64,000 nt of DNA from Psychrobacter submarinus (GTDB taxonomy: Bacteria > Pseudomonadota > Gammaproteobacteria > Pseudomonadales > Moraxellaceae). Below the pieces are notes generated by a model that searched no databases, had not been told where the DNA came from, and worked only from the letters and a program-made list of their open reading frames with translations. The stretch spans positions 1-64,000 of the forward strand of contig NZ_CAJHBQ010000004.1 of assembly GCF_904846685.1 (NCBI RefSeq), in the 5' to 3' direction. This document shows, in pieces, positions 8,408 to 18,011 of this stretch (position 1 is its first letter; every line of letters starts with the position of its first letter). A program made the translations under genes and the position numbers.

Positions 8408-9619
8408 TTAACTTACAGTCACTTTTGCATACGCCTTCTTGCCAGCTTGAATCACGACTGTCTGTCCTGAGGTTAAGCTAAGGCCTGCATCGACCACTTC
8501 GCCATCGACTTTTACCGCACCGCGTTTGACCATATCTTTGGCTGCTGAGTTATTTTTGGCAAGCTCTGCTTGGTTTAAGATTTGGGTAATAAATAGCGCG
8601 TCCGCTCCTTCTAAGTTTAATACTACCTCTGGCAAATCGACTGGCAGCTCACCATCTGCTAAGACGTTACCGGCAGACTTGTGCGCATTAGCTGCAGCAT
8701 CAGCATCATGGAAGCGCTCGATTAACTCTTCAGCGAGGATACGCTTGATCTCTTGTGGATTGCGACCGTTTTCCATCTCGTTCATCAAGCCTTCGACTTC
8801 ATCCATCGGCTTAAAGCTTAAAAACTCAAAATAACGGCGAATCAAGGTATCTGGCATCGATAGCAGTTTTTGGTACATGGTGCCTGGTGCATCATAGATG
8901 GCGACATAGTTTCCTAGTGATTTGGACATTTTATTAACGCCGTCTAGCCCTTCCAAAATAGGTACTGTGATGCAGACTTGTTGCTCTTGATCATAGCGCC
9001 CTTGCAATGTGCGTCCCATTAGTAAATTGAAGGTTTGATCGGTACCGCCAAGCTCAACATCGGCTTTTAGCGCGATAGAATCATAGCCTTGCACTAATGG
9101 ATACAGAAACTCATGGATTGAGATAGGTGTTTGCGAAGCATAGCGTTTAGAGAAGTCATCACGCTCAAGCATACGCGAGACCGTCTGCTGACTGGCAAGC
9201 TGAATCATGTCAGCGGCGCTCATGTCACTGAACCACTCAGAGTTAAAAACCACGCGAGTCTTTTCTTTGTCTAAGATTTTAAATACTTGCTCAGCATAGG
9301 TCGTTGCATTGGCTTTAATTTGCTCATCAGTCAATGGCGGACGCGTAGAGTTCTTACCAGAAGGGTCGCCAATCTTAGCGGTATAGTCACCGATTAGAAA
9401 ATAAATCTCATGACCCAAATCTTGAAAATGCTTGAGCTTATTGATGAGTACCGTATGGCCTAAATGCAGATCCGGTGCAGTAGGATCAAAACCGGCCTTA
9501 ATACGTAGCGGGCGGTTCAGTTTAAGCTTAGCGACTAAATCCTCTTCGGATAAAATTTCTTGAGTACCGCGCTGAATCAGGGCCAGTTGTTCTTCTAAAT
9601 TGTAGGACTGCTCTGTCAT
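8408..9619 (-). CDS. tyrS: Tyrosyl-tRNA synthetase
   Basis: This class I aminoacyl-tRNA synthetase charges tRNA-Tyr. The 403-residue protein shows the HIGH-like motif (HLGHTV, in the [12 protein letters not shown] block), the YPLVQGYDS and GGTDQ(T)FN tyrosine-pocket segments, the KMSKS motif ([10 protein letters not shown]), and a C-terminal S4 RNA-binding domain ending KKAYAKVTV. This is the longer TyrZ-like form with the KMSKS sequence. The start at 9619 ([10 protein letters not shown]) is preferred over the upstream ATG at 9661 because AGAGAG lies just ahead and homologs start there. It is divergent from anmK, a pairing common in gammaproteobacteria. Confidence 0.96.
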   Translation of the reverse strand: MTEQSYNLEEQLALIQRGTQEILSEEDLVAKLKLNRPLRIKAGFDPTAPDLHLGHTVLINKLKHFQDLGHEIYFLIGDYTAKIGDPSGKNSTRPPLTDEQIKANATTYAEQVFKILDKEKTRVVFNSEWFSDMSAADMIQLASQQTVSRMLERDDFSKRYASQTPISIHEFLYPLVQGYDSIALKADVELGGTDQTFNLLMGRTLQGRYDQEQQVCITVPILEGLDGVNKMSKSLGNYVAIYDAPGTMYQKLLSMPDTLIRRYFEFLSFKPMDEVEGLMNEMENGRNPQEIKRILAEELIERFHDADAAANAHKSAGNVLADGELPVDLPEVVLNLEGADALFITQILNQAELAKNNSAAKDMVKRGAVKVDGEVVDAGLSLTSGQTVVIQAGKKAYAKVTVS

Positions 9620-9739
9620 GTTGCTCTCTTGTTTAACTTCATTAAATGATGAATGCCTCAAGGGCTTTTAGAATCTTGAAGGCCTATAAAAAGTGTTAGA
9701 ATTTGAGAGATATATTAGCTTTTTTTAAGGGAAATTGCC

Positions 9740-11053
9740 ATGAGTAACGCCGCACCTACTATAAATACAAATAATAATAACGCTGAGCCGACTACTAACG
9801 CTTATGACGACCTAGACTACACCGCTCTCACTGATGCCCTAGAACAAACGGTGTTTGAGAATTTCGATGACGGCTTATATATCGGTATGATGTCAGGGAC
9901 GAGCTTAGATGGTATGGATGCAGTGCTGTGTCAGTTTGCAAGTGATAGTGAGAACACACAGCAGCCGCTGCAGCTCATCACAAGCCATAGCCAAAACTTT
10001 CCAGCGCGTCTGCGTGAGGTATTACTGGCTCTGTGTCAGCCAAACGGTACCGCTGCTTTGACCCCTAACTTCGATGAGCCCAATGATTTGGTAAGTGAGC
10101 TGGACTGGTTCGGCTGGGCAAGTCGTGAGTACAGTGAGTTTGCCAGCGAAGTGGTCAATACGTTACTGCAGCAAGCCGATACTGATAGCGAGTCGGTGCT
10201 AGCGATTGGCTGTCATGGACAAACCGTACGTCATCGTCCACAAATGGCGGTCACCTTACAACTGCTCGATGCCAATATCATCGCTGAGCGCACCGCTATC
10301 AGTGTGGTCAGTGATTTTCGACGCCGCGATATGGCAGTTGGCGGTCAAGGCGCGCCTTTAGTGCCAGCCTTTCACAAGGCTTTATTTTCTGACTCCGCTA
10401 GCACTCGTATCTTACTGAATTTGGGCGGTATTGCGAATATTACTGTGCTGCCAGCTAATGATGATCCGGTCATAGGCTATGACACCGGCCCTGCCAATCT
10501 GTTGTTAGACGCTTGGGCCAAACAGCATATCGATAAAGACTATGATCAAGATGGGGCATGGGCGCAGTCAGGACAAGTGATCGAACCACTGCTTAATCAA
10601 CTCTTAGAGCATCCATTCTTTGCCCAGCCTCACCCTAAAAGTACCGGACGCGAGGACTTTAATTTATCTTGGTTAAAGTCTGAGCTACAAGCCTTTGATA
10701 AAACGGCGACCGATACACGCTATTCAGCCGCTGACGTACAAGCGACACTGACCGAGCTGACCGCTATCAGTGCTTGCGATCAGATCAATCAGTTTATTAG
10801 TAATCAAAAACAAAGCAGCGTTTATGTATGCGGAGGCGGCGCGCTCAACCGCTATTTAATGACGCGTCTGCAAGCGCATCTTCCGCACTGGGCGGTGACT
10901 ACTACCACTGAATTAGGACTGCAGCCGACTTGGGTAGAATCAGTCGCTTTTGCTTGGCTGGCGCGGCAGACCTTGATGGGCGAAACTGGTAATCTGCCGG
11001 CAGTCACAGGCGCGCGTAAAGGCGTGGTACTCGGTCAAGTTTGTTTTGCTTAA
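9740..11053 (+). CDS. anmK: Anhydro-N-acetylmuramic acid kinase
   Basis: AnmK phosphorylates and opens 1,6-anhydro-MurNAc released during cell-wall turnover, giving MurNAc-6-phosphate for recycling. The 437-residue protein carries the signature IGMMSGTSLDGMDA (about residues 48-61), GCHGQTVRH, the RRRDMAVGGQGAPLVP block, LNLGGIANIT and the C-terminal CGGGALN nucleotide-binding segment. The first 40 or so residues are a polar Asn/Thr-rich extension absent from typical homologs of about 370 residues. A later start is possible, but GGGAA lies just upstream of ATG 9740. It is divergent from tyrS and precedes fabF. Confidence 0.93.
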   Translation: MSNAAPTINTNNNNAEPTTNAYDDLDYTALTDALEQTVFENFDDGLYIGMMSGTSLDGMDAVLCQFASDSENTQQPLQLITSHSQNFPARLREVLLALCQPNGTAALTPNFDEPNDLVSELDWFGWASREYSEFASEVVNTLLQQADTDSESVLAIGCHGQTVRHRPQMAVTLQLLDANIIAERTAISVVSDFRRRDMAVGGQGAPLVPAFHKALFSDSASTRILLNLGGIANITVLPANDDPVIGYDTGPANLLLDAWAKQHIDKDYDQDGAWAQSGQVIEPLLNQLLEHPFFAQPHPKSTGREDFNLSWLKSELQAFDKTATDTRYSAADVQATLTELTAISACDQINQFISNQKQSSVYVCGGGALNRYLMTRLQAHLPHWAVTTTTELGLQPTWVESVAFAWLARQTLMGETGNLPAVTGARKGVVLGQVCFA

Positions 11054-11061
11054 ACTGTCAT

Positions 11062-11116
11062 TAGCAGTCATTATGAGTTTACAAACGTACACTAATGTAT
11101 ATTATAATGACTGCTA
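11062..11116 (+). promoter_or_regulatory. fabF promoter framed by a 13-bp inverted repeat
   Basis: A perfect 13-bp inverted repeat, TAGCAGTCATTAT (11062-11074) and ATAATGACTGCTA (11104-11116), lies between anmK and fabF. The right arm overlaps a TATAAT -10 box (11103-11108). A TTTACA or TTACAA -35 candidate lies at 11078-11084 with a long 18-19 bp spacer. It could be an operator for a lipid regulator or an mRNA hairpin. No T-run follows, so it is not an ordinary terminator. Confidence 0.55.
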
Positions 11117-11156
11117 GAATAATATCATTTTTGTATAGTCAGGATAGGATATAGCT

Positions 11157-12479
11157 ATGAGCAAACAGCAGCAAAAATCGCGTCAAAAGCAGCCGCATTA
11201 TGAGCGCTCCGATGAGATGCGTGTGGTAGTCACTGGTATGGGCGCTATTACCCCGCTAGGCTTGGACGTTGAAAGTACATGGACGCGCCTGCTGGCCGGC
11301 GAAAGCGGTATCACTCCTATTGAGCACTTCGATGCTAGCGACTATCGTACACAAATCGCCGGCACCGTCAAAGACTTCGATGCTAAGCAATTTATGAATG
11401 CCAAAGACGCGCGGCGCTATGATGAGTTTATTCATTACGGTATAGCGGCCTCAAGTATGGCGCTAAAAGACGCGGGGTTTATAGATGAGGTAAGTGCTGA
11501 TGACAGCCCTGTAGCGCATGTCGATCCAGAGCGTTTTGGTATTATTCTAGGTTCAGGAATTGGCGGTATTCAAACTATTGAAAATAGCCGTGACACGTTA
11601 CGTGATAAAGGCGCTAAAAAAGTCTCGCCTTTTATTATTCCAGGTTCTATCGTCAATATGGCGGCAGGCTTAGTGGCTATTAAGCACAAATTACAAGGCC
11701 CTAATCTAGCGACTGCCACCGCTTGTACCACCGCGACGCATGCTATCGGCTTAGCGGCACGTCTGATCGCTCATGGTGATGCTGATATCATGCTCGCAGG
11801 TGGTAGTGAAAAAGGCTCAAGCCCGCTAGGTATCTCAGGATTTGGCGCTATGCATGCGCTCTCCACGCGTAATGAGGAGCCGACCCGTGCTTCACGACCT
11901 TTCGACAAAGATCGCGATGGTTTTGTCTTAGGGGATGGCTCAGGTGTCATAGTATTAGAGAGTCTAGCTCATGCTAAAGCGCGCGGCGCAACTATCCTTG
12001 CAGAGCTAGTCGGCTTTGGGATGAGCGATGACGCCAGTCACATTACCGCACCGCCAGAAGATGGTCGCGGAGCGGCACGCGCGATGCAAAACGCGCTCAA
12101 TGACGCAGGCATTGATGCCGCCAAAGTCGGTTATGTCAACGCCCATGGCACGAGTACGCCGGCAGGTGATGTCGCTGAATCTTTGGCGATTGAGACGGTA
12201 TTTTCAGCAGTAAAAGACAGCATCCTTGTCAGCTCGACTAAGTCTATGACTGGGCATCTGCTAGGCGCGGCAGGCGGTATCGAAGCGATATTTACGGTGC
12301 TTAGCTTGCATCATCAAGAGGTTCCGCCAACGATCAATCTAGAGAATGTCGAAGACAACTGCAATCTAGACTATGTGGCAAATCAATCGCGTGATGTGCC
12401 TGAGCTTAACTATGCGGTATCCAATAGCTTCGGCTTTGGCGGTACCAATGGCTCGCTTATTTTTGCCCGTTGGTCTTAG
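11157..12479 (+). CDS. fabF: 3-oxoacyl-[ACP] synthase II (KAS II)
   Basis: This condensing enzyme extends acyl-ACP with malonyl-ACP in fatty-acid elongation. The 440-residue protein shows the thiolase fold and the Cys-His-His triad: catalytic Cys in ATACTTATH, His in VNAHGTSTPAGD, and His in STKSMTGHLLGAAGG. The glycine-rich NSFGFGGTN closes the protein. An N-terminal basic, Gln/Lys-rich tail of about 20 residues precedes MRVVVTGMGAITPLG, so initiation at 11217 is also possible, although AGGATATAGCT precedes ATG 11157. It is not in a fab cluster here. The 55-bp promoter region with an inverted repeat suggests separate control. Confidence 0.92.
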   Translation: MSKQQQKSRQKQPHYERSDEMRVVVTGMGAITPLGLDVESTWTRLLAGESGITPIEHFDASDYRTQIAGTVKDFDAKQFMNAKDARRYDEFIHYGIAASSMALKDAGFIDEVSADDSPVAHVDPERFGIILGSGIGGIQTIENSRDTLRDKGAKKVSPFIIPGSIVNMAAGLVAIKHKLQGPNLATATACTTATHAIGLAARLIAHGDADIMLAGGSEKGSSPLGISGFGAMHALSTRNEEPTRASRPFDKDRDGFVLGDGSGVIVLESLAHAKARGATILAELVGFGMSDDASHITAPPEDGRGAARAMQNALNDAGIDAAKVGYVNAHGTSTPAGDVAESLAIETVFSAVKDSILVSSTKSMTGHLLGAAGGIEAIFTVLSLHHQEVPPTINLENVEDNCNLDYVANQSRDVPELNYAVSNSFGFGGTNGSLIFARWS

Positions 12480-12615
12480 AGCAAACACCTTATCTTCATA
12501 AGCTAAATTGATTAGCGTAAGGTTTATAATTGTTTTGCTACGTTTGTCCTCTTGCAGCCCCTTATTATACTTGCGTATGATAAGGGGTAATTTTCAGCAG
12601 TTTATGGAAGCCATT

Positions 12616-13407
12616 ATGTCGAGCTATTCTTTTTCTCATGAATTCTATCAGCATTGGACAGGAGCTCCTCAGCCAGTACGCGCCGCTATTGTACAAGAAC
12701 TAAAAGACATCACTGCGCTATTACGAGCAGACACCTCGTTTGAGCAGTTTGTCTTTAGTAATCATGATCTCGATGCTCATCTTGATGACTTATACGGTGC
12801 GCACGAGAAGCAGCAAGCGGCGGCAAAAGCACTTGCTGACGAACAAGCAGCACTGCGAGCTGAGGCGGAGCAGCAACGTTTAGAAGAAGAGCGCTTAGAG
12901 GCAGAACGTATAGAGGCCGAGCGCTTAGCTCAAGTCAGAGCGCAGGCTGAAAAACAAGCGGCAGAAGAAAAAGCGCAAGCCGACGCAGCAAATGAACAGC
13001 GACAACAGCAGCAAACCATTCAGCAAAAAGACAATCAAGAGCCAAGCGCTAGTGAAGAAAAACTAAGCTCATATACTCTTCATGCACATACCTCTCATAA
13101 CCGCGAAGCCAATGCTGCAACTGCCACTTTAAAAGAAACTGATCCTAAGTCCAGTGCTGATAAAAAAGAGACGAGTGCTCACGATGAGCAGCTGATTAAT
13201 GCAGTCGATGATAAAGTGTCTCATGCGGCGTCTTCCATCGATCTATCGTTAAAAGATACGACACTTAGCGCAGCTGAGCAACAAATGATTCATGAGTTAG
13301 AAGTTCATATCGATGACTATTTAACCGAACAGATGATGCAGCTGTCCGAAACGCTAAAGTCTTGGCTACGCGCGGAGGTCACGCGTCAGTTAAGCGAGAA
13401 GCAATAA
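12616..13407 (+). CDS. Uncharacterised coiled-coil protein
   Basis: I do not recognise this 263-residue protein. The start at 12616 is chosen because GGAAG lies 5 nt upstream. The frame remains open upstream to 12508, but that part looks non-coding. Residues 1-55 form a compact-looking segment (FYQHWTGAPQPVRAAI). Residues about 55-125 are a charged Glu/Ala/Gln/Arg repeat expected to form a long coiled coil. Residues 125-205 are polar and low in complexity, and the last 50 residues form an amphipathic helical tail (HELEVHIDDYLTEQ). No signal peptide is present. It follows fabF and ends at a strong terminator. A scaffold or cell-envelope-associated role is only a guess. Confidence 0.7.
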   Translation: MSSYSFSHEFYQHWTGAPQPVRAAIVQELKDITALLRADTSFEQFVFSNHDLDAHLDDLYGAHEKQQAAAKALADEQAALRAEAEQQRLEEERLEAERIEAERLAQVRAQAEKQAAEEKAQADAANEQRQQQQTIQQKDNQEPSASEEKLSSYTLHAHTSHNREANAATATLKETDPKSSADKKETSAHDEQLINAVDDKVSHAASSIDLSLKDTTLSAAEQQMIHELEVHIDDYLTEQMMQLSETLKSWLRAEVTRQLSEKQ

Positions 13408-13440
13408 GCCGCTTATAATAAAGCCAAAAACTAAGCTCAG

Positions 13441-13477
13441 AAAAGCGCTCAAGCCTGAACTGGCCGAGCGCTTTTTT
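13441..13477. terminator. Rho-independent terminator
   Basis: AAAAGCGCTC (13441-13450) pairs with GAGCGCTTTTTT (13466-13477). It follows the coiled-coil gene and lies 50 bp from the convergent aminopeptidase gene, and the A-run also makes it usable from the other side. Confidence 0.8.
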
Positions 13478-13526
13478 ATGTCTGATAGGTCAGAATCTAG
13501 AATGACTGACCATCAATACAGCTTTT

Positions 13527-15344
13527 TTAGATAGCTTGCGTACGCTTAGTGAGCCACTCAAGCGCTGCTCCCTCGACGCGACTATTTAGCTCAGCATAGA
13601 CTTGGCTGTGATAGTCATTTAACCAATCAATCTCTACCTGATCTAAAAGCGACTTCTCAATAAGACGAGTATCGATAGGACAATAAGTCACAGTTTCAAA
13701 ATTTAGAAAGTCACCAAATTCTGTCTCATTAGGGTTCGCCACAGCTTTATTAACGACTAAGTTTTCGATACGGATACCCCACTTACCTTCACGGTAGAGT
13801 CCCGGCTCATTGCTTGAGATCATATTTACTTTCATCGCGCGCTCTTTTGGCGTGCTGGCACTATAAGCGATCACTTGCGGGCCTTCATGGACGTTCAAGA
13901 AGTAACCGACGCCGTGGCCAGTACCATGACCATAGTCCATCTGCGCTTGCCACAGCGGCGCTCGGCAAATCGCATCAATAAGCGGCGAAGCGATACCGTC
14001 GGGGAAGTGCGCGCGCGCCAGTGCAATGTGCGCTTTGAGTACCGTAGTGAAGTCGCGCTTATGCTCGTCTGTGACTTGGCCAATACCGACAACGCGAGTA
14101 ATGTCAGTCGTACCGTTTTGGTACTGAGCGCCCGAATCAATCAGTAGTAAGCCGCCCTCGCCCTCATTGACATCTAGATAGCTGAACTTCTCTGGCGTCG
14201 CGCGGTAATGCGGCAAAGCGCCGTTGTCATTGAAGCCAGCAATGGTCGGAAAACTCGGAGAAACATAATGCGGCTGCTGACTACGTGCGTCGATCAGCAT
14301 ACTATCGACATCCAGCTCGCTTAAACGCTCACCGCTTGCCAAGCGCTCCTCGAACGCACTAAAAAACTCACACAGTGCTGCGCCATCTTGACGCATGGCT
14401 TCGCGAACATGATCCACGTCGGCATCTGACTTGACGGACTTCAGTAAAGTGCTCGGCGCTATCTGCTCAATAAAACCAACGCCATCGACCATCTGCGATA
14501 ACGTGCCAACAGCGACTTTGTTAGGGTCTAATAGCAGTAAGTCATCGACTGTCAGCTCGCTAAGCGCTTGTTGCACCGCGTCATAATCAGCAAGCGTGAT
14601 ACCACTGTCTTTGAGCTCTTTTTCAATACCGCTACTGACTTTTTGCTTATCGACAAACAATGTTGCCTCGTTTGCACTGATCAGCATATGCGATAAAAAC
14701 ACGGGGTTATAATCGACATCAGAGCCGCGTAGGTTGGTCAACCAAGCAATATCATCTAAGCTTGAGAGCAAGTGATGGGTTGCACCTACTTCCTGCATGC
14801 CTGAGCGTACAGCAGCCAACTTATCAGCGGCAGACTGCGACACAAACTGCTCGTCGTGCTCATATAGCTTCGCAGTTGGTAGTGCGGGACGATCTGCCCA
14901 AATGTCAGTCAACACATCACGATCCGTAATTAAGGTAATGTCGTGAGCTTCAAAAGCGTCTAATAGACGGTCTTGCTCAGCGATGGAGAGCACATTACCA
15001 TCAATCGCTACGCTATCGCCTTCGCTCAAGTGCTCGCTCAACCAGTCAATGTGGTTGGGCTGCTTAGGCGCAAGCTTCTCTAGAGTAATCCCAGTATCGG
15101 CTAACTGATCAGCGGCGTGCACCCAATAACGGCTATCGGTCCATAGCCCCGCAAAGTCAACGGTGACCACTAGCGTACCTACCGAACCGGTAAACCCTGA
15201 GAGCCACAGGCGAGCTTGCCAATACTCCGGTAGATACTCAGATAAATGCGGGTCCGCAGAAGGGACAATAATAGCGCTCAGGTCCTGCTTTACCAGCGCT
15301 TGGCGTAGGCTGTCGATACGGTCGTGAATAGCTTGTTTACTCAT
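13527..15344 (-). CDS. Xaa-Pro aminopeptidase (aminopeptidase P, long APP1-type)
   Basis: This M24 metallopeptidase removes N-terminal residues that precede proline. At 605 residues it is the long three-domain form seen in eukaryotic APP1 and many bacteria, not the roughly 440-residue E. coli PepP. Two creatinase-like N-terminal domains (about 1-300) precede the catalytic pita-bread domain. Metal ligands are visible: Asp in LLIDSGAQY and in GTTDITRV, His in GHGTGHGVG, and Glu in ISSNEPG and GIRIENL. A C-terminal M24_C-like region follows (FETVTYCPID). There is no signal peptide, so it is cytoplasmic. It is the only gene of its unit, with a repeat-rich spacer upstream. Confidence 0.92.
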   Translation of the reverse strand: MSKQAIHDRIDSLRQALVKQDLSAIIVPSADPHLSEYLPEYWQARLWLSGFTGSVGTLVVTVDFAGLWTDSRYWVHAADQLADTGITLEKLAPKQPNHIDWLSEHLSEGDSVAIDGNVLSIAEQDRLLDAFEAHDITLITDRDVLTDIWADRPALPTAKLYEHDEQFVSQSAADKLAAVRSGMQEVGATHHLLSSLDDIAWLTNLRGSDVDYNPVFLSHMLISANEATLFVDKQKVSSGIEKELKDSGITLADYDAVQQALSELTVDDLLLLDPNKVAVGTLSQMVDGVGFIEQIAPSTLLKSVKSDADVDHVREAMRQDGAALCEFFSAFEERLASGERLSELDVDSMLIDARSQQPHYVSPSFPTIAGFNDNGALPHYRATPEKFSYLDVNEGEGGLLLIDSGAQYQNGTTDITRVVGIGQVTDEHKRDFTTVLKAHIALARAHFPDGIASPLIDAICRAPLWQAQMDYGHGTGHGVGYFLNVHEGPQVIAYSASTPKERAMKVNMISSNEPGLYREGKWGIRIENLVVNKAVANPNETEFGDFLNFETVTYCPIDTRLIEKSLLDQVEIDWLNDYHSQVYAELNSRVEGAALEWLTKRTQAI

Positions 15345-15395
15345 TGGGTGTTCCTTATATAGTTAGCTGAATGTAAAACTGTTATGGATTTAAAT

Positions 15396-15480
15396 GCGCT
15401 ACTGGTATAAATTTTACTTGCGTGCTGCGTTCCTTCGATGCTGCGCAACTTATGTTTTAAAAAGAGCATCCCAGTAGCGC
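15396..15480. repeat. Dispersed palindromic repeat, copy A
   Basis: GCGCTACTGG (15396-15405) and CCAGTAGCGC (15471-15480) form perfect 10-bp terminal inverted repeats around about 65 bp. The interior (TAAATTTTACTTGCGTGCTG, then GCTGCG and AACTTAT) aligns with the reverse complement of 49791-49866, so this is one of two copies of a short interspersed repeat in the window. Confidence 0.6.
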
Positions 15481-15620
15481 TATGACATTTTTAGAGTGTA
15501 TCGACTATATTATGTACTGAGTGTTTTTAATTAAGTCGTTTTGATGAGTCAGTTTTGACTGATTTGTTCTTTTGAGCTAGCGATTATCAATAATCGTCTT
15601 ATTTTATTATTGCTAATATA

Positions 15621-15923
15621 GGGCGTGTTGAACATTCAACCATGGCACTGACAGAGACTATTTTTTAGGCGATTTGCAGATAAAAATGGTAAGTATAGTC
15701 ATTCTATACGTCAGTTTTTATCAATAAAGCGGCAAAAAATAGTCCTGTCCCTGTTGTTGTCGTGAGGGCTGATGCTAAAATCGCCCTAGTCGTTGTGACT
15801 GTTTAAATAAAATCAGCTAACCAATGCAATAAGCATTATCTGCAATTTTAACGACGACTAGAACACAGCTTTGATTAACTAGTAGCGATCAGCAGTGCCT
15901 TCTTGTGAATGTTCAACACGCCC
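15621..15923. mobile_element. MITE copy 2 (inverted orientation)
   Basis: This 303-bp element begins GGGCGTGTTGAACATTC and ends GAATGTTCAACACGCCC. It is flanked by TA on each side (15619-15620 and 15924-15925). It is inverted relative to copies at 1558-1847 and 62397-62699 and has the full internal sequence. No transposase frame is present. It sits between the aminopeptidase gene and the peptide-transporter pseudogene. Confidence 0.88.
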
Positions 15924-15998
15924 TAATTAGTTGTCGATATCAGTAGAGGTTTGGGCGTGTAGATGGTTTTCAATAGCTAAGCTGAGCTATCTTTTTAT

Positions 15999-16049
15999 AA
16001 AAGAGAAAACGTGCCACCTAAGGTAACACGTTTTGGCTGATGCTCTTTT
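15999..16049 (-). terminator. Terminator downstream of the peptide transporter
   Basis: On the minus strand, AAAACGTG and CACGTTTT enclose a further ACCTTAGGT palindrome, and an outer AAAAGAG/CTCTTTT pair extends the stem before a T-rich tract. It lies just beyond the transporter stop at 16105. Confidence 0.75.
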
Positions 16050-16104
16050 GAGTAGCGACTGACTGATTATCAGCGCTACTTATGAGTACTACGCGTCACG
16101 GCCA

Positions 16105-17667
16105 TTAAACTTTGGCATCCGCCTGCTCGCTCTTTTTGAGCATAGTGTTGATCGGTTTGGCTAATAGCAACAAAATCACTGCTGTTACTACCAAGAAGAT
16201 AGTCATCGTGGTAAATAGACCGGGCAACCCTTCGATCTTGTCTGCCGACACATATCCACCAAAGAATGCAGCAACCAAGTTACCCATCGCTAAAGAGGCA
16301 AAGAATAACCCCATCATCTGCCCTTGCATCCCTTTTGGAGCCAGCTTAGTCATAGAAGATAAACCGACAGGACTAAGCGCCAATTCGCCAAGCGTCAATA
16401 ATAAAAGACTACCAACTAACCATAAAGGCGAAGCCAAGCTGCCCTCATTGGTTAAAATACTCTTAGACGCTAGAATCATCAGCCCAAAGCCTGCTGCTGC
16501 TAAGAGCATACCAAGAGCGAACTTCACCATACTACTAGGCTCAACTCCTCTATTACCGAGCTTGACCCATATAATACTCACAATTGGCGCAAGTAATAAT
16601 ATAAACAGTGGGTTTAGCGATTGGAACCAAATGCTCGGAACTTGAAACCCTAATACATCCAAATCAGTATAGTTATCGGCAAACAAGTTAAAGGAGGTCG
16701 GCTGCTGCTCAAAGCTTGACCAAAACAGCGTTGAGCCGATAATCAGAATAAAACAAATCAGCAAACGCAGCTTATCGGTTTTATCAAACTTCGGTAAAAC
16801 GAACAAGATAGCAAAATACCCTATCACCACAGCTGCGATGATATAGGTCATATAAGTCACTACCTGTTCAGGATTGAACGGCATAATCCCAGTAGCCACT
16901 AAGATAACCACAGCTGCGAGAAGGCCCAAAAATCCAGTGACCCAGCGACCTATGTTTTTGTGATTATCATTAGCGCGCTTCCATTCAGGAGTGATGTTTT
17001 TGGCTTGTGCATAGTAGGCTAGTGTTTTTCGCGCTGAAAAACGATATATAAGTAGTGAGGCTAGCATGCCAAGGCCGCCGACCCCAAAACCGATATGCCA
17101 CATGCCTTGCTCTTTGAACACGCCTACGATAAGCGCCGCGAGTAACGCGCCTATATTGATACCCATGTAAAATATGGTAAAGCCACTATCACGGTGTACA
17201 TCACCCTCAGGATATAGCGCGCCGACCATGACTGAGATACAAGTCTTGAATAGACCTGACCCTAAGACGATACAAATGAGACCGACAAAAAACAGGGTCA
17301 TACCAAACATGGCGGACAAGGCAATAGACAGATGTCCTAGCGCAATAATGATACTCCCCCACTACAAGGCACGCTCTTGTCCTAGCCAGTTATCTGCCAG
17401 CCAGCCGCCAGGAACGGCTGCCAAATACAATGACCCAGCAAAGATGCCATAGATAGCAGAAGCGGTCGTTTCATCGAAACCAAAACCGCCACTACCCACA
17501 GTGGCCACCATGAACAAGACTAAAAGTGGCCGAATACTATAATAAGAAAACCGCTCCCACATTTCAGTGAAGAATAGCGGACGTAAGGGTTTAGGATGTC
17601 CCATAAAGCCGTTTTCTAGCGCTTCCAGCTCAGCGTCACTTCCCTGAGTTTTTGATGTTTTGCTCAT
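16105..17667 (-). pseudogene. POT-family peptide:H+ symporter interrupted by one amber codon
   Basis: The intact gene would encode about 520 residues of a proton-coupled di/tripeptide transporter (DtpT-like, inner membrane). The N-terminal part has the family ExxERFxYY motif (EMWERFSYY). Translation stops at a TAG at 17362-17364 (codon 102), directly after LGQERAL, and the same frame resumes at once with WGSIIIALGHLSIAL and continues to 16105. No bases are missing or added. A TGG-to-TAG or TAT/TAC-to-TAG change would explain it. The downstream part has an internal ATG (17319) but would lack the first helices and the ExxER motif. It is thus a recent pseudogene, a read-through gene, or a sequencing error. 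Confidence 0.85.
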
Positions 17668-17808
17668 ACTTCTATTCCTTCAAAAAGCACTCTATATATA
17701 ACGAAGTGATTAATAATGACGACTAATGGTCATATAAGCGCAATATTGTTTCATTTGTATAAATTCGAGTAAACAAGTCATTGCTCAATAATTACACAAA
17801 TACCCACA
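17668..17808. other. Intergenic spacer upstream of the peptide transporter
   Basis: This is the front part of the 344-bp gap between the transporter start and the acidic membrane protein. It should hold the transporter promoter on the minus strand, but I see no convincing -35/-10 pair. The terminator at 17809-17840 closes the upstream gene, and 17841-18011 shows nothing further. Confidence 0.5.
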
Positions 17809-17840
17809 AAAAAACCCTGCTCTCATCGAAGAACAGGGCA
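17809..17840 (-). terminator. Rho-independent terminator
   Basis: On the minus strand CCCTGTTCT and AGAGCAGGG form a stem with one G-T pair, followed by TTTTTTT. It ends the transcript of the acidic membrane protein at 18012-18479. Confidence 0.75.
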
Positions 17841-18011
17841 TTATGCAAGCTTGTATCTCAGTAGTAAGGCGTACTTTTGATAAGGCTGATGATCGGTTGT
17901 ACCGAAACAGATCCACTCAGCAGCGTTATCGATATTGGCAGCGTTTGTTATAAACGTGCTGACTCATTTATCATCATAAATGATTAAAGTATAAATGACG
18001 ATAACTTGGCT

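Noticed and set aside
13875..14147. Overlapping frames inside the aminopeptidase gene
   Set aside because: They are shadows of a conserved gene, with no family likeness or ribosome site.
16105..17319. The transporter C-terminal part as a separate gene starting at an internal ATG
   Set aside because: It continues the frame of the N-terminal part across one stop codon and lacks the first helices, so I treat both parts as one broken gene.
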